Assembly: GCA_938022205.1 (NCBI GenBank)
Contig: CALIEB010000008.1
Coordinates: forward strand, 1-64,000
DNA: 64,000 nucleotides
From: an uncultured Anaerolineae bacterium
GTDB lineage: Bacteria; Chloroflexota; Anaerolineae; Aggregatilineales; Phototrophicaceae
Direction: 5' to 3'
Under the pieces are notes generated by a model. It made no database searches. It had not been told where the DNA came from and saw only the letters and a program-made list of their open reading frames with translations. How positions within the stretch are numbered: position 1 is the stretch's first letter; the number at the start of each line of letters is the position of its first letter. Below are positions 27,201 to 35,419 of the stretch, piece after piece. The translations under genes and the position numbers were made by a program.

Positions 27201-27728
27201 CTTTACAGCCAGATGCTCCAGCGCGCCGTGCAACGGCTGAAGCACGACGACAAGCAGCTCCCTACGCCCGTGCCGCAAGACGAAGGCGAGCGCATCGTCA
27301 TTGACCTGCCGCTGGCGGCGTATATTCCGCAAAGCTGGATACCTGAGATGTCGTTGCGCTTGCAGCTTTACCGCCGCATCGGCAGCGTGCGCGATGAAGC
27401 AGCGTTGGACGCGCTGGCGGAGGAGCTGCGCGACCGCTTTGGGCAGCTGCCGCGCGCTGTCGAGCAGCTGCTTTATCAGATGCGCGTCAAGCTAGCGGCG
27501 CAGCGCGTGCGCGCCACGAGCGTTGCCATGCCGCGCGACCGCGTGGTTATTAAGCTAGGCTGGTTGAGCGCGGTCAACCGCCTGCTGCTTGAGCGCATGT
27601 TGGGTGAGGATGTGGAGGTGTCGCGGGTGGCGGTGGCGTTCCGTGCTAAGCCCGAGACATGGCATGCTCGCTTGCTAGAGATTTTGGCGCAACTGGTGAC
27701 GGGCATGCCTAAAGAGCAGGGCGTTTAG
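24258..27728 (+). CDS. mfd: Transcription-repair coupling factor
   Basis: Mfd removes RNA polymerase stalled at DNA lesions and recruits UvrA for nucleotide excision repair. At 1156 residues it has full length. Domains visible in order are the N-terminal UvrB-like region (1-350, with FSRRGGIVDVYPI), the CarD-like RNA polymerase interaction domain (about 485-560, REGEYVVHVDFGVGQFRGL), the DNA translocase with Walker A GDVGYGKTEVALRAAF, the DEEQRFGVKQKEH box, TATPIPRTLYLSLSG and RGRVGRGAQQAYAYFFY, and the TRCF C-terminal domain (about 990-1090). The gene follows pth with a four-base gap and its stop overlaps the convergent MarR gene by four bases. Confidence 0.96.
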   Translation: MKLTALAAHFRASSAFVALAADVRARHVTRLPVLRAARPFLLACLAQVWGAPVLYVTVRGKDAYNVSEQLPVWLEDGVRVLRYAEPTPAFYDRLAWDKTVIRERLEALSALHSTDALPVLVASLRALMQRTLTPQAFAAHTLTLEIGVRHTPQTLVKTLLGMGYEPVTMVLESGTFSRRGGIVDVYPIDAPQPLRVEFFGDVVDTIRAFDPSTQRSQARLTQARFTPARELLPTQYAQIAAALAALPQEERVLGLAQDLEAFVEGAPHPFAEHYAPFLADAPASLLDHVPSDALIVLDDCEELAARHDVLAEQAQSNRANNLATQQLSSAHPLPYVTWEALAAQLQARTTLELTHSSEESTARLFAPLPHFSGEVRTVVRHLRAQQEAGTAAIVVSNQVDRLLSAWREQDVEGFFPKLDALTGELPPLAFLAGELSGGWELRGTLPPVQLITDAEIFNWSRPEPRRRKAEKRAVRQTPESDYADWREGEYVVHVDFGVGQFRGLATREDASGRREYLVIGYEGTDTVLVPIHQADRLTRYVGANESAPKLNSLSRPTEWQRAKDRARKAAEDEARELLEIYAKRASVQGYAFRPDSVYQQELEASFPYLETPDQLNALREIKADMERSVPMDRLVCGDVGYGKTEVALRAAFKAVMDGKQVAVLVPTTVLAEQHYQTFSRRMEPFGVEIALLSRFKTEQQQDSTVRRALLGKVDILIGTHRLLSDDVTLPNLGLIIIDEEQRFGVKQKEHFKRLRAEVDILTLTATPIPRTLYLSLSGIRDISMIQTPPEERLPVITHVSAFNEKLARQAILREIDRGGQVFIIHNRVKTLPTLRQQFEALVPEARFVIAHGQMSSRQLEGVIGDFTRGEYDVLMATSIIENGIDMPNVNTLIVDRSELFGLSQLYQIRGRVGRGAQQAYAYFFYNKKHMTEEARQRLETLAQYTDLGVGLQIALRDLELRGAGDILSTRQSGHVTNVGLQLYSQMLQRAVQRLKHDDKQLPTPVPQDEGERIVIDLPLAAYIPQSWIPEMSLRLQLYRRIGSVRDEAALDALAEELRDRFGQLPRAVEQLLYQMRVKLAAQRVRATSVAMPRDRVVIKLGWLSAVNRLLLERMLGEDVEVSRVAVAFRAKPETWHARLLEILAQLVTGMPKEQGV

Positions 27729-28171
27729 TCGAGGTTGATGACCTGCAAGGTGCTTAGCACTTTGAGGAAGGTTTCAAATTCGCCCTTTGCGAAGACGCTG
27801 GCGATGCGGCTGTCGATGCGCTGTGCCAAGCCCAGCAGCTCATCGCGGCGTGCGAGCGCGGACTCTGTGAGGTGAATACGCACGGCGCGACGGTCGCGGG
27901 TGTCTGCTTTGCGCTCAATCATGTTCTTGCGCTGCAACTTGTCGAGGTTGGGCGTGAACGACGTGGCGGCGCGCCCGACGGCGTGCGCTAACTCGGAGGC
28001 GTACTGTCCATCGCGCTCGAAGAGGGCACGCACAATGTACAGCTCAATCACCGTGAGGTCATATTGGCGAATTTCGCGCAGGAACTCCTGCTCGATGTTG
28101 CGCAGCGCGATGTCCATGTTGCACCACACAGAACCACCAAAGCGTAGGGTATGTGCTAGTTTTTCATTCAT
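27725..28171 (-). CDS. MarR family transcriptional regulator
   Basis: A 148-residue protein of normal MarR length. The winged helix-turn-helix spans about residues 50-115: ASELAHAVGRAATSFTPNL gives the recognition region and ADTRDRRAVRIHLTESA the wing with its conserved DxR-D-R signature. Helices at both ends would form the dimer interface. Start ATG 28171 follows TAGGGC; a second in-frame ATG lies 19 codons on. Two inverted repeats upstream suggest autoregulation. An EamA-type transporter lies downstream on the same strand but beyond a terminator, so its control by this regulator is only possible. Confidence 0.85.
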   Translation of the reverse strand: MNEKLAHTLRFGGSVWCNMDIALRNIEQEFLREIRQYDLTVIELYIVRALFERDGQYASELAHAVGRAATSFTPNLDKLQRKNMIERKADTRDRRAVRIHLTESALARRDELLGLAQRIDSRIASVFAKGEFETFLKVLSTLQVINLD

Positions 28172-28200
28172 GATATGCCCTAATCTTAACTTACCTAGAT

Positions 28201-28236
28201 GATAAGCACTTTATCTATGTGACTGATAGTCTATCA
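28201..28236. promoter_or_regulatory. Two inverted repeats upstream of marR, candidate operators
   Basis: GATAA-GCACT-TTATC lies at 28201-28215 and a perfect 13-base palindrome TGATAG-T-CTATCA at 28224-28236. Both are AT-rich, 30-65 bases upstream of the MarR start and close to a possible -10 (TATGAT on the minus strand). This arrangement is typical of MarR autoregulation. Binding is inferred. Confidence 0.5.
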
Positions 28237-28294
28237 TAATATGAAAAAGAATTACATAGCAAAAAGCTAAGAAAATCGTGAACTTGTGTTAGAT

Positions 28295-28322
28295 AAAAAA
28301 GGCAGCTGCGCGCTGCCTTTTT
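28295..28322 (-). terminator. Terminator of the EamA transporter gene
   Basis: An 11-base perfect stem, AAAAAGGCAGC and GCTGCCTTTTT, with a five-base loop. On the minus strand it ends in TTTTTT and lies 25 bases after the EamA stop. It could also stop plus-strand readthrough. Confidence 0.8.
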
Positions 28323-28347
28323 GGGGTGTCTGATTTGCGGAGAAGAA

Positions 28348-29274
28348 TTAAGGCGTGGTGGGTTGTGGCTGCGGCTTTAGGCTGCGGCGCGGGTTGAGCT
28401 GCAGCAAGATGACCGCGCTGACGATGAATGCCGTGCCGAGCCACTGTGTCGGCATGACGCTCTCGCCCAAGATAAGCGTTGCCAGCAGCACCGCCAACGC
28501 CGGCTCAATCGCGCTGATGATGCTGGCTTGCGGCGCGCCGATGAGCTGGATGCCTGCGGTCATGCTAAAAATAGGGATGACGGTGGCAACGAACGCCAAT
28601 GCCAATAGCAGCAGCCATGTGCCGCTGTTGGGTGGCACGCTCACGCCGCCAACCAGCGGCGCGCTGGCGACAATTACCAGCAGCGTCACGCTCATGATGC
28701 TAGCGGTGCTGCGCGCTAGGTCGCGGCTGCCGCGCAGCAGGCGGCTGGACAGCACGAAGTACAACGCCACCGAGAAAGCGTTAAGAAAGGCAGTGATGAC
28801 ACCCACGAGGTCATCTGCCTGCAGCTGGCTGAGGTCTGGCACGGTTAGCATGATGCCGAAAAGCGTCATGCCCAACGCGACCCACGCCGTTAAGCGCAGC
28901 TGCTCGCCCATAACTAACGACAGCAGCGCGACCATCGCCGGGTAGGTGTAAAACAGCACGATGAACAAGCTGGCATTGATGCGCTGCAAGCCGAAGAACG
29001 CCGACACCGCTGAGAAGGCGTAAATCCCGCCCAAGAGCGCGCTGGTCGCCAGCGGCACGGTCAGCGGGCGCAGGCTTACGCGCCGCTCGCGCAGGAAGAT
29101 GAGCGACCAAATCGTTAAGCAGGCGAAGAAAAATCGCCAGAAACCAATGTCAGTCGGCTTAAAATCGGGCGTAAGGGCGTAAATGCTGCGCGTGATGATG
29201 GGCAAGAAGGCAAAGCCAACCGCTGAACTCACAATGAGCAGCACGCCCTTGCGGGCAGGTGTCAGCGTTATCAC
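28348..29274 (-). CDS. EamA-family (DMT) transporter
   Basis: About 308 residues, from the GTG at 29274 which has GAGGAG six bases upstream; the longer frame adds a polar N-terminus lying inside a terminator. Ten hydrophobic helices are visible in two similar halves, the EamA duplication. Recognisable parts are GFWRFFFACLTIW in the first half, LLGGIYAFSAVSAFFGLQRI, LFYTYPAMVALLSL, and in the second half GAPQASIISAIEPALAVLLA plus LGTAFIVSAVIL. Family members export amino acids, nucleobases or other metabolites. The substrate is unknown. It follows the nuo terminator, so expression needs a promoter of its own or readthrough. Confidence 0.85.
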   Translation of the reverse strand: MITLTPARKGVLLIVSSAVGFAFLPIITRSIYALTPDFKPTDIGFWRFFFACLTIWSLIFLRERRVSLRPLTVPLATSALLGGIYAFSAVSAFFGLQRINASLFIVLFYTYPAMVALLSLVMGEQLRLTAWVALGMTLFGIMLTVPDLSQLQADDLVGVITAFLNAFSVALYFVLSSRLLRGSRDLARSTASIMSVTLLVIVASAPLVGGVSVPPNSGTWLLLLALAFVATVIPIFSMTAGIQLIGAPQASIISAIEPALAVLLATLILGESVMPTQWLGTAFIVSAVILLQLNPRRSLKPQPQPTTP

Positions 29275-29294
29275 AACAAGCTCCTCTTGGGCAG

Positions 29295-29323
29295 AAAAAA
29301 GGCGCACCACTATGGCGCGCCCT
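29295..29323 (-). terminator. Intrinsic terminator of the nuo operon
   Basis: On the minus strand a nine-base stem, GGCGCGCCA and TGGTGCGCC with one G-U pair, encloses a three-base loop and is followed by six T. It lies 32 bases after nuoN. Confidence 0.85.
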
Positions 29324-29354
29324 TGATGCTAAAAGATGCGGGGGGAAAATGCAA

Positions 29355-30902
29355 TTAGACCAATGAGACCATGCTCACCCAGTTGGCGATAAGCATGGGC
29401 AGGATGCCCAGCAGCAGTACGCCCACCGCGCTCACGGCAATTGCCCACCCCAGCGGGCGCGTCATACTTTCGGTCTGCGAGCCTGCCGCGTCGGTGTTGA
29501 GGTACATGTTGACGACCACGCGCATGTAATAGAACGCGCTGACTACGCTGGTGAGAACGCCGACCACCGCCAGCGGAATTAAACCCGCTTGAATGGTCGC
29601 ACCGAACACGAGCCACTTGCCGATGAAGCCGCCTGTAAGCGGAATGCCGGTGAGGCTGAGCATGAACACGGTCATCGCCGCTGCCAGCAGCGGACGGCTG
29701 TTGGCAAGCCCGCTAAACGCGGCGAGGGTTGTGTTGCTGCCTTGCTCGCCTTCTAGCGCGATGACGATAGCGAACGCGCCCAAGTTGGTCAGCGTGTATG
29801 CCAGCAGGTAGACAGCAATAGCTTGCGCGGATGCCTCGCCAAGCCCGTTGAGCTGCGTGCTGCTAGCGACCGCCGCCACCGCCATGAGGATGTAGCCGGC
29901 GTGGGCAATGGACGAATATGCCAGCATGCGCTTGATGTTTTGCTGCGAGAGCGCGACAACGTTGCCCAAGATGAGCGTGAGCGCGGCGACCATCTGCACG
30001 GCGTTCTGCCACGCGGCTGCCTCGCCTTCGCGCAGGGCAAAGCCCGCCACGCCGACGACCATGAAGCGTAGTAGCGCGCCGAAGCCGCCAATCTTGGCGA
30101 CCACGCTCATGTAGGCGGTCACGGGCGTGGGCGCGCCTTCGTAAACGTCGGGTGTCCACATGTGGAACGGCACGACTGCGACCTTAAAGCCCAAGCCGAC
30201 AAACACCAGCGCGATGCCTAGCAGCAGCAGCACTTGTGCCGCCACCGCTTCGCCCGCCAAAATCGCTGGCACGCCCGCAAAGATTGCGCTGAGGTTGGTT
30301 GTCCCCATCGCGCCGTAGACCAATGCTGTACCGTAGACGAAGAACGCGCTAGCAAACGCCCCTAAGATAAAATATTTCATGCCGCTCTCTTCCGACTTCA
30401 GCGACTGCTCGTCAGAAGGGTTGGGGTCGGTGGCGTGAAACGCCGCCAAGATGTACAGCGGAATGCTTAACAGCTCAAGCGCGACGAACACCACCAGCAA
30501 ATCGTTTGCGCCGACCATGAACATCGCCCCTGCCGCCGAAAGCAAGATGAGCGAGTAGTACTCAGGGTGGTCAATCTCGGCGCGTTTGAGATAATCCGCG
30601 CTGATGAGAATGCTCAGAAACGCGCCGCCCAAGATGATGGCGTTCAAGAACGCCGTGAACGAGTCAGCGATGAACATGCCGCCGAACGCGCTTTGCTGTT
30701 CGGGGCTAAAGTTGAGTGCATTCATGATGAAGCTGGCGGAGATGCCCGCTAACGCCATAATCGCCACCCAACGCTTGCGCTCTTGGGGTATAAACAGCCC
30801 GACCAAAAGCACCACCATCGTGCCAGCTGCCAGCGTAATCGCCGGCAAGGCCACGTTCATGTTATAGCTCGCAAAGGTCTCGAGCGTCGGTGTTTCAAAC
30901 AT
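29355..30902 (-). CDS. nuoN: NADH-quinone oxidoreductase subunit N
   Basis: A 515-residue antiporter-like membrane subunit of complex I, one of three that move protons. About 14 helices are visible. The proton-path motifs include VFVALELLSIPLYILAA (TM5 Glu), GLGFKVAVVPFHMWTPDVYEGAPTPVTAYMS (TM7 Lys and broken-helix signature) and NIKRMLAYSSIAHAGYILMA. Length is slightly above the E. coli protein (485). ATG 30902 has AGGAGG upstream. It is the last gene of the operon, nine bases after nuoM, and a terminator follows. Confidence 0.95.
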   Translation of the reverse strand: MFETPTLETFASYNMNVALPAITLAAGTMVVLLVGLFIPQERKRWVAIMALAGISASFIMNALNFSPEQQSAFGGMFIADSFTAFLNAIILGGAFLSILISADYLKRAEIDHPEYYSLILLSAAGAMFMVGANDLLVVFVALELLSIPLYILAAFHATDPNPSDEQSLKSEESGMKYFILGAFASAFFVYGTALVYGAMGTTNLSAIFAGVPAILAGEAVAAQVLLLLGIALVFVGLGFKVAVVPFHMWTPDVYEGAPTPVTAYMSVVAKIGGFGALLRFMVVGVAGFALREGEAAAWQNAVQMVAALTLILGNVVALSQQNIKRMLAYSSIAHAGYILMAVAAVASSTQLNGLGEASAQAIAVYLLAYTLTNLGAFAIVIALEGEQGSNTTLAAFSGLANSRPLLAAAMTVFMLSLTGIPLTGGFIGKWLVFGATIQAGLIPLAVVGVLTSVVSAFYYMRVVVNMYLNTDAAGSQTESMTRPLGWAIAVSAVGVLLLGILPMLIANWVSMVSLV

Positions 30903-30911
30903 ACGCTCCTC

Positions 30912-32600
30912 CTATTCGCCCTGTTGGGCAGTGGAGACCAGCGCGACGGTGCTTTCCCACGTGAGGATTGCGCTGGTTTCGGCGCGCTCGGCTTCAACGC
31001 GGGTTTGCACGGTTTGAATGTCTTGTACCAGTTGGTTGGTGGCTTTGTCCATCACGTTGAAGAAACCGGCTGGCTGCAAGCCAATCCAGAACACCATGAT
31101 GACAATCGGCACGAGCGCGGCGATTTCGTTCCACTTCAAGTTGAGTGAGAAACCCTCTTCACTGTGTCCGTGCGCGTCGTGAGCATGCCCGTGCGCGTGC
31201 GCAGGGGCTTTGAACTCGCCCATAAAGACGCGCTGGAACATGTAGAGCAGGTAGACCGCCGCCATAATCACGCCCAGCGTAGCGAAGAGCGTGTAGAAGA
31301 AGCCCAACACGCTGCTGCCCAAGCTGCCGAGCAAAATGGTGAACTCACCGACAAAGCCGTTCAGACCGGGTAAGCCCATGCTGCTAAGCGAGATGACCAG
31401 TGCTGTGCCGCCGAAGATGGGCGCGACCTTCCAGATGCCGCCGTAGGCTGCCATGTCTTTGGTGTGATAGCGTTCGTAGAGGATGCCGACCAACAAGAAC
31501 AAGCCGCCGGTGCTGATGCCGTGGTTGACCATTTGCAGCGTCGCGCCTTGAATGCCTTGCGCGTTCAGCGCGAAGATGCCCAGCACCACGAAGCCCAAGT
31601 GACTGACGGAAGAGTAGGCGACCAGTTTCTTCACGTCGGTTTGCGCGTAGCTGACCCACGCGCCGTAGATGATGCCAATGACGGCTAGCACGCCGATGAT
31701 AGGCGCATAGGCGATGCTCTCTTCGGGGAAGATGCCTAAGTTAAAGCGCACCAAGCCGTATGTGCCGAGCTTGAGCAGCACGCCCGCTAGGATGACCGAG
31801 CCGGCAGTGGGAGCTTGCACGTGTGCATCTGGCAGCCAGCTGTGGAAGGGGAAAATCGGCACTTTGATGGCGAACGCGAGGAAGAAGCCCAAGAACAGCA
31901 GCGAGCCCGTCACATCGCTGGATGCCGCCACGCCTTCAATCTGCCACGTCCAATCGGGTGCGGTCACTTTGGTGATGATGTCCGGCAAGACAAACGTGCC
32001 GGTGGCGTTGCCTACGTACAGAATGGCAATCAGCATCAGGATAGAGCCAGCCATTGTGTACAAGAAGAACTTGACCGCTGCGTAGATGCGCTGTTCGCCG
32101 CCCCAGATGCCGACTAAGAAGTACATCGGCACGAGCGTGACTTCCCAGAAGATGTAGAAGATGATGAGGTCTTGCACGACGAACACGCCGAGCATTGCCC
32201 ATTCCAGCAGCAGCATGAAGAGGTAGTAGAGTTTTTCGCGTCCGCGTTCGGCGAAGATGTCGCTGCCGAACGAGAACAGCACGGCAATCGGCATGATGAA
32301 CGTCGTCAGCAGCACCAGTAGCAGGCTCAAGCCGTCCACGCCGACGTAGTAATCCGACGAGATGACCGAACCCCCTACGCTGATGTTGAGCCAGTTAAAG
32401 CGATGCACCATTTGCAGGGCAGGGTTGCTCGGGTCGAAGTTCACCCACATCAGCAGCGAAGCCAAAAACGTGACAATCGTCGTTGTGAACGCCGTCCACT
32501 TGATGTTTTCTGTCTGCTTGGGGTTGATGAAGAGCAAGATGCTCAGCCCGACCATCGGCAGAAACAACACAATCGTTGTCAATGAGAGACCTTCAAACAT
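30912..32600 (-). CDS. nuoM: NADH-quinone oxidoreductase subunit M
   Basis: A 562-residue antiporter-like subunit of complex I. Core motifs are LLLEWAMLGVFVVQDLIIFYIFWEVTLVPMYFLVGIWGG read in pieces (TM5 Glu), AIKVPIFPFHSWLPDAHVQAPTAGSVILAG (TM7 Lys) and DVKKLVAYSSVSHLGFV. Near residue 465 a cytoplasmic or external loop has the His-rich stretch AHAHGHAHDAHGHS, absent from E. coli NuoM, and the C-terminus carries an extra polar helix. The gene lies 15 bases after nuoL and nine before nuoN. AAGGAG precedes the ATG. Confidence 0.95.
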   Translation of the reverse strand: MFEGLSLTTIVLFLPMVGLSILLFINPKQTENIKWTAFTTTIVTFLASLLMWVNFDPSNPALQMVHRFNWLNISVGGSVISSDYYVGVDGLSLLLVLLTTFIMPIAVLFSFGSDIFAERGREKLYYLFMLLLEWAMLGVFVVQDLIIFYIFWEVTLVPMYFLVGIWGGEQRIYAAVKFFLYTMAGSILMLIAILYVGNATGTFVLPDIITKVTAPDWTWQIEGVAASSDVTGSLLFLGFFLAFAIKVPIFPFHSWLPDAHVQAPTAGSVILAGVLLKLGTYGLVRFNLGIFPEESIAYAPIIGVLAVIGIIYGAWVSYAQTDVKKLVAYSSVSHLGFVVLGIFALNAQGIQGATLQMVNHGISTGGLFLLVGILYERYHTKDMAAYGGIWKVAPIFGGTALVISLSSMGLPGLNGFVGEFTILLGSLGSSVLGFFYTLFATLGVIMAAVYLLYMFQRVFMGEFKAPAHAHGHAHDAHGHSEEGFSLNLKWNEIAALVPIVIMVFWIGLQPAGFFNVMDKATNQLVQDIQTVQTRVEAERAETSAILTWESTVALVSTAQQGE

Positions 32601-32615
32601 TTCGTCTCGTTCTCC

Positions 32616-35060
32616 TTAGCCATTCTGTAACAAGGGTAGCACCATCACCACGACAACCGCTACCACACCCAATAAGAGCGCAACCGCGTAAACGCGGACG
32701 TAACCCGTTTGTACCAAGCGCAGGCTGCTGCTGAACTGCTTAAAGAGCCATGCTACGCCGTTGACCGCGCCGTCGATGATGCCTTTGTCAAACGGTTTGC
32801 TGAGCAGCGTTCCCACGCCGTCGTATCCCTTCTTGATGACCACATCGTGGAAGTAGTCGTGCAAGAACCGCCAATCGACAACGTCTGCCAAGAACTTGCC
32901 GATGCGGTTGAAGGGATTTTCGATGACCGCGAAGTAGATGTTATCCCAGTGCATGCGTGCATTCGCCAGCAACCAAATGGGCTTGGCACTCGGCACGAAC
33001 TCCAGCGGGTCGCGGCGCGCGGTGCCGCGCACGGCTTTGTTGCCCGCGTAGATGCTATGGGCGAAGAAAATGGCGGCGAAGGCGATGAACGTCGCACCCA
33101 ACGCTAGCCCCCAGTTGAAATACAGCGAAGGGCTTACGGTGACGTGCGGCACAGCGGACTCTAGGAAGTGTTTGAACTCATAGTCTTTGAACATGCCGTG
33201 AAAGGGTGCGCCCTTTGGCACGTTGATGAAGCCGCCCACAAGGCTCAAGAACGCCAACACCATCAGCGGCACGGTCATCCAGAGCGTGCTTTCGGGCGCG
33301 TTAGCGGCGGCTTCGCTGCGCGGCTCGCCGTGGAAAATCATCTGCACCTGCCGCCACATGTAGAAGGCGGTGAAGGCTGCCGCTAGCAGCAAAATCCCCA
33401 GCACGATGTAGCCAATCGGGTTGCCCTTGTCAAAGCCCAAGTGCCAAGCGTCGGCGAGAATTTCGTCTTTTGACCAGAAGCCAGCGAAGGGGAACAAACC
33501 CGCCAGCGCAAAGGTGGCAAAGATGTACGTCCAGTAGGTGATGGGCATGCGGCGTGCCAGCCCGCCCATGTTGCGCATGTCTTGCGGGTCGAAGCTGTCT
33601 TCTTCGTCGTGCGCGTCGTGATGGTCGTCGCCATGTCCGTGCGCGTGGGCATGTACGTGGTGATGCCCATGCTCTACGCCGTGAATGACCGAGCCGCTGC
33701 CCAAGAACAAGCACGCCTTAAAAATCGCGTGCGTGACGAGGTGGAACATCGCCGCGACGTACGCGCCCAAGCCCACTGCTGCGACCATGAAGCCAAGCTG
33801 CGACACGGTTGAATAGGCTAGCACGCGCTTAACGTCCCACTGCCCCATGCCGATGTAGCCGCCCATGAGTGCCGTTAGCGCGCCGACTAGCGCGATGATG
33901 GCGCGGGCTTCGGGCGCGTGGTCAAGGAACACGTTCGCGCGGATGAGCAAGAACACGCCTGCGGTCACCATCGTGGCGGCATGCATGAGCGCGCTGACCG
34001 GTGTAGGACCCGCCATCGCGTCGGGCAGCCAGACAAAGAGCGGGATTTGTGCCGACTTTGCCGTTACGCCGACGAGCATGAAGATGACAATTAGGAAGAG
34101 CATCACGCTGAAGTCAAGCTCTAACCCGCCCACGTTGATGACGCGCTCGGGGCTGCCTTCAGGCAAGCTCATGAGATACTCAGTTTGTCCGAACACGCCC
34201 AAGCGGCTGGGCGCGAACTGGCTGTTGTCCAGCGTTTCGCGGGCGGGCTTGCTGTGCGCGCCGTGGGTCTCGCCATGCGCGTCGCCGTGTGTCTCTGCCG
34301 CTTGACTTTCGGCGGCGGGATTGACGGCGAGGATGTCGCCCTTCTTGGCTTGCTCGGCGGTGATGTAGCCATTGGTGTAAAGCGTGTAGGGGACGTTGGC
34401 AACTTCGCCAGGCTTATAGTAGTCGAACGTGCCGAACGTCCAGAAAATCAGGAACATGCTCAAGAGCAAGCCGAAATCGCCGACACGGTTGACGATGACC
34501 GCCTTGCGGGCGGCATTGGCGTTGCGCCAGCCGGTTGCGCCGCGCTTGTCCCACCAGAAGCCAATCAGCAAGTACGAACACAAGCCCACGCCTTCCCAAC
34601 CGACAAACATCATCAGGAAGTTGTTGGCGGTGACGAGCAGCAGCATGAACATCAAAAACAAGTTCAGGAAGGCGAAGAACCGCCCAAACTTGGGGTCGCC
34701 GTGCATGTAGCCACGCGCGTAGATGTGGATGAGCGACCCCACACCGGTGACAACCAACAGCATCACGGCGGTGATGGTGTCCACGCGGAACTGCCAAGGG
34801 ATGTTTAGCCCGATGGAGTCCATGCGAATCCAGCTGCCTAAGCCTAACGGTGCGTTGATGACGCTGGCTGCGCCATGCACCGCCGAAAGGTAGCTGAAGA
34901 TGAGAACGCTGATGATGAACGACAGCAGCGAGGCGGCAATGCCCACATAACCGCTGACGCGCTCGCCCAATTTTGCGCCCCAAAACATGTTGATGAACGC
35001 CCCGATAGCGGGGATGATAATCAACAGAGGGACGAGTTGCGGATAGGTTTCATTGTGCAT
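32616..35060 (-). CDS. nuoL: NADH-quinone oxidoreductase subunit L
   Basis: An 814-residue distal antiporter-like subunit of complex I; E. coli NuoL is 613. Core motifs are VGWEGVGLCSYLLIGFWW (TM5), TAKSAQIPLFVWLPDAMAGPTPVSALMHAATMV in pieces (TM7-8) and DVKRVLAYSTVSQLGFM. Extra length comes from a loop of about 90 residues after TFGTFDYYK (residues about 195-300, including ETHGDAHGETHGAH) and a second His-rich loop at about 457-488 (HGHHHVHAHAHGHGDDHHD) after SGSVIHGVE. The C-terminal lateral helix and last TM (VVAVVVVMVLPLL) are present. It lies between nuoK and nuoM. Confidence 0.95.
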   Translation of the reverse strand: MHNETYPQLVPLLIIIPAIGAFINMFWGAKLGERVSGYVGIAASLLSFIISVLIFSYLSAVHGAASVINAPLGLGSWIRMDSIGLNIPWQFRVDTITAVMLLVVTGVGSLIHIYARGYMHGDPKFGRFFAFLNLFLMFMLLLVTANNFLMMFVGWEGVGLCSYLLIGFWWDKRGATGWRNANAARKAVIVNRVGDFGLLLSMFLIFWTFGTFDYYKPGEVANVPYTLYTNGYITAEQAKKGDILAVNPAAESQAAETHGDAHGETHGAHSKPARETLDNSQFAPSRLGVFGQTEYLMSLPEGSPERVINVGGLELDFSVMLFLIVIFMLVGVTAKSAQIPLFVWLPDAMAGPTPVSALMHAATMVTAGVFLLIRANVFLDHAPEARAIIALVGALTALMGGYIGMGQWDVKRVLAYSTVSQLGFMVAAVGLGAYVAAMFHLVTHAIFKACLFLGSGSVIHGVEHGHHHVHAHAHGHGDDHHDAHDEEDSFDPQDMRNMGGLARRMPITYWTYIFATFALAGLFPFAGFWSKDEILADAWHLGFDKGNPIGYIVLGILLLAAAFTAFYMWRQVQMIFHGEPRSEAAANAPESTLWMTVPLMVLAFLSLVGGFINVPKGAPFHGMFKDYEFKHFLESAVPHVTVSPSLYFNWGLALGATFIAFAAIFFAHSIYAGNKAVRGTARRDPLEFVPSAKPIWLLANARMHWDNIYFAVIENPFNRIGKFLADVVDWRFLHDYFHDVVIKKGYDGVGTLLSKPFDKGIIDGAVNGVAWLFKQFSSSLRLVQTGYVRVYAVALLLGVVAVVVVMVLPLLQNG

Positions 35061-35083
35061 GTCTGTGCCTTCCCCGTCGTGGA

Positions 35084-35395
35084 TTACCCTTCCATCTGGT
35101 GGAGGTCATCAATATTAATGCTGCGCTTGTTGCGGAAGATAGCGACAATCAACGCTAGCCCAACGGCGACCTCTGCCGCCGCAACAGTCATCACAAAGAA
35201 GACGAACAGCTGCCCGTTCATCTGCCCCCACTGGCGGGCAAATGCCACCAGCGCAAGGTTCGCGGCGTTAAGCATGAGTTCCACGCTCATGAAAATGAGA
35301 ATGGCGTTGCGCCGCAACAGCACGCCCATCGCCCCCAAGATAAATAGCACCATGCTCAGCATGATAAAGGCTTCCGTCGGAACGGCAAAGTTCAT
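35084..35395 (-). CDS. nuoK: NADH-quinone oxidoreductase subunit K
   Basis: A 103-residue three-helix membrane subunit of complex I, exactly the usual length. Helices lie at about 6-24, 28-52 and 63-85. The conserved membrane Glu residues are in IFMSVELMLNAANLALVAF (TM2) and FFVMTVAAAEVAVGLALIVAIFR (TM3), both on the central proton axis. It lies 24 bases after nuoJ and 23 before nuoL with GGGAG before its ATG. Nothing unusual was seen. Confidence 0.95.
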   Translation of the reverse strand: MNFAVPTEAFIMLSMVLFILGAMGVLLRRNAILIFMSVELMLNAANLALVAFARQWGQMNGQLFVFFVMTVAAAEVAVGLALIVAIFRNKRSINIDDLHQMEG

Positions 35396-35419
35396 AACGT
35401 CTCGCTCCCTTGATGTGTG

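Noticed and set aside
33590..33700. Repetitive GTG/CGT-rich stretch that looked like a simple-sequence repeat.
   Set aside because: It encodes the His-rich loop of NuoL in frame and is not a separate repeat element.
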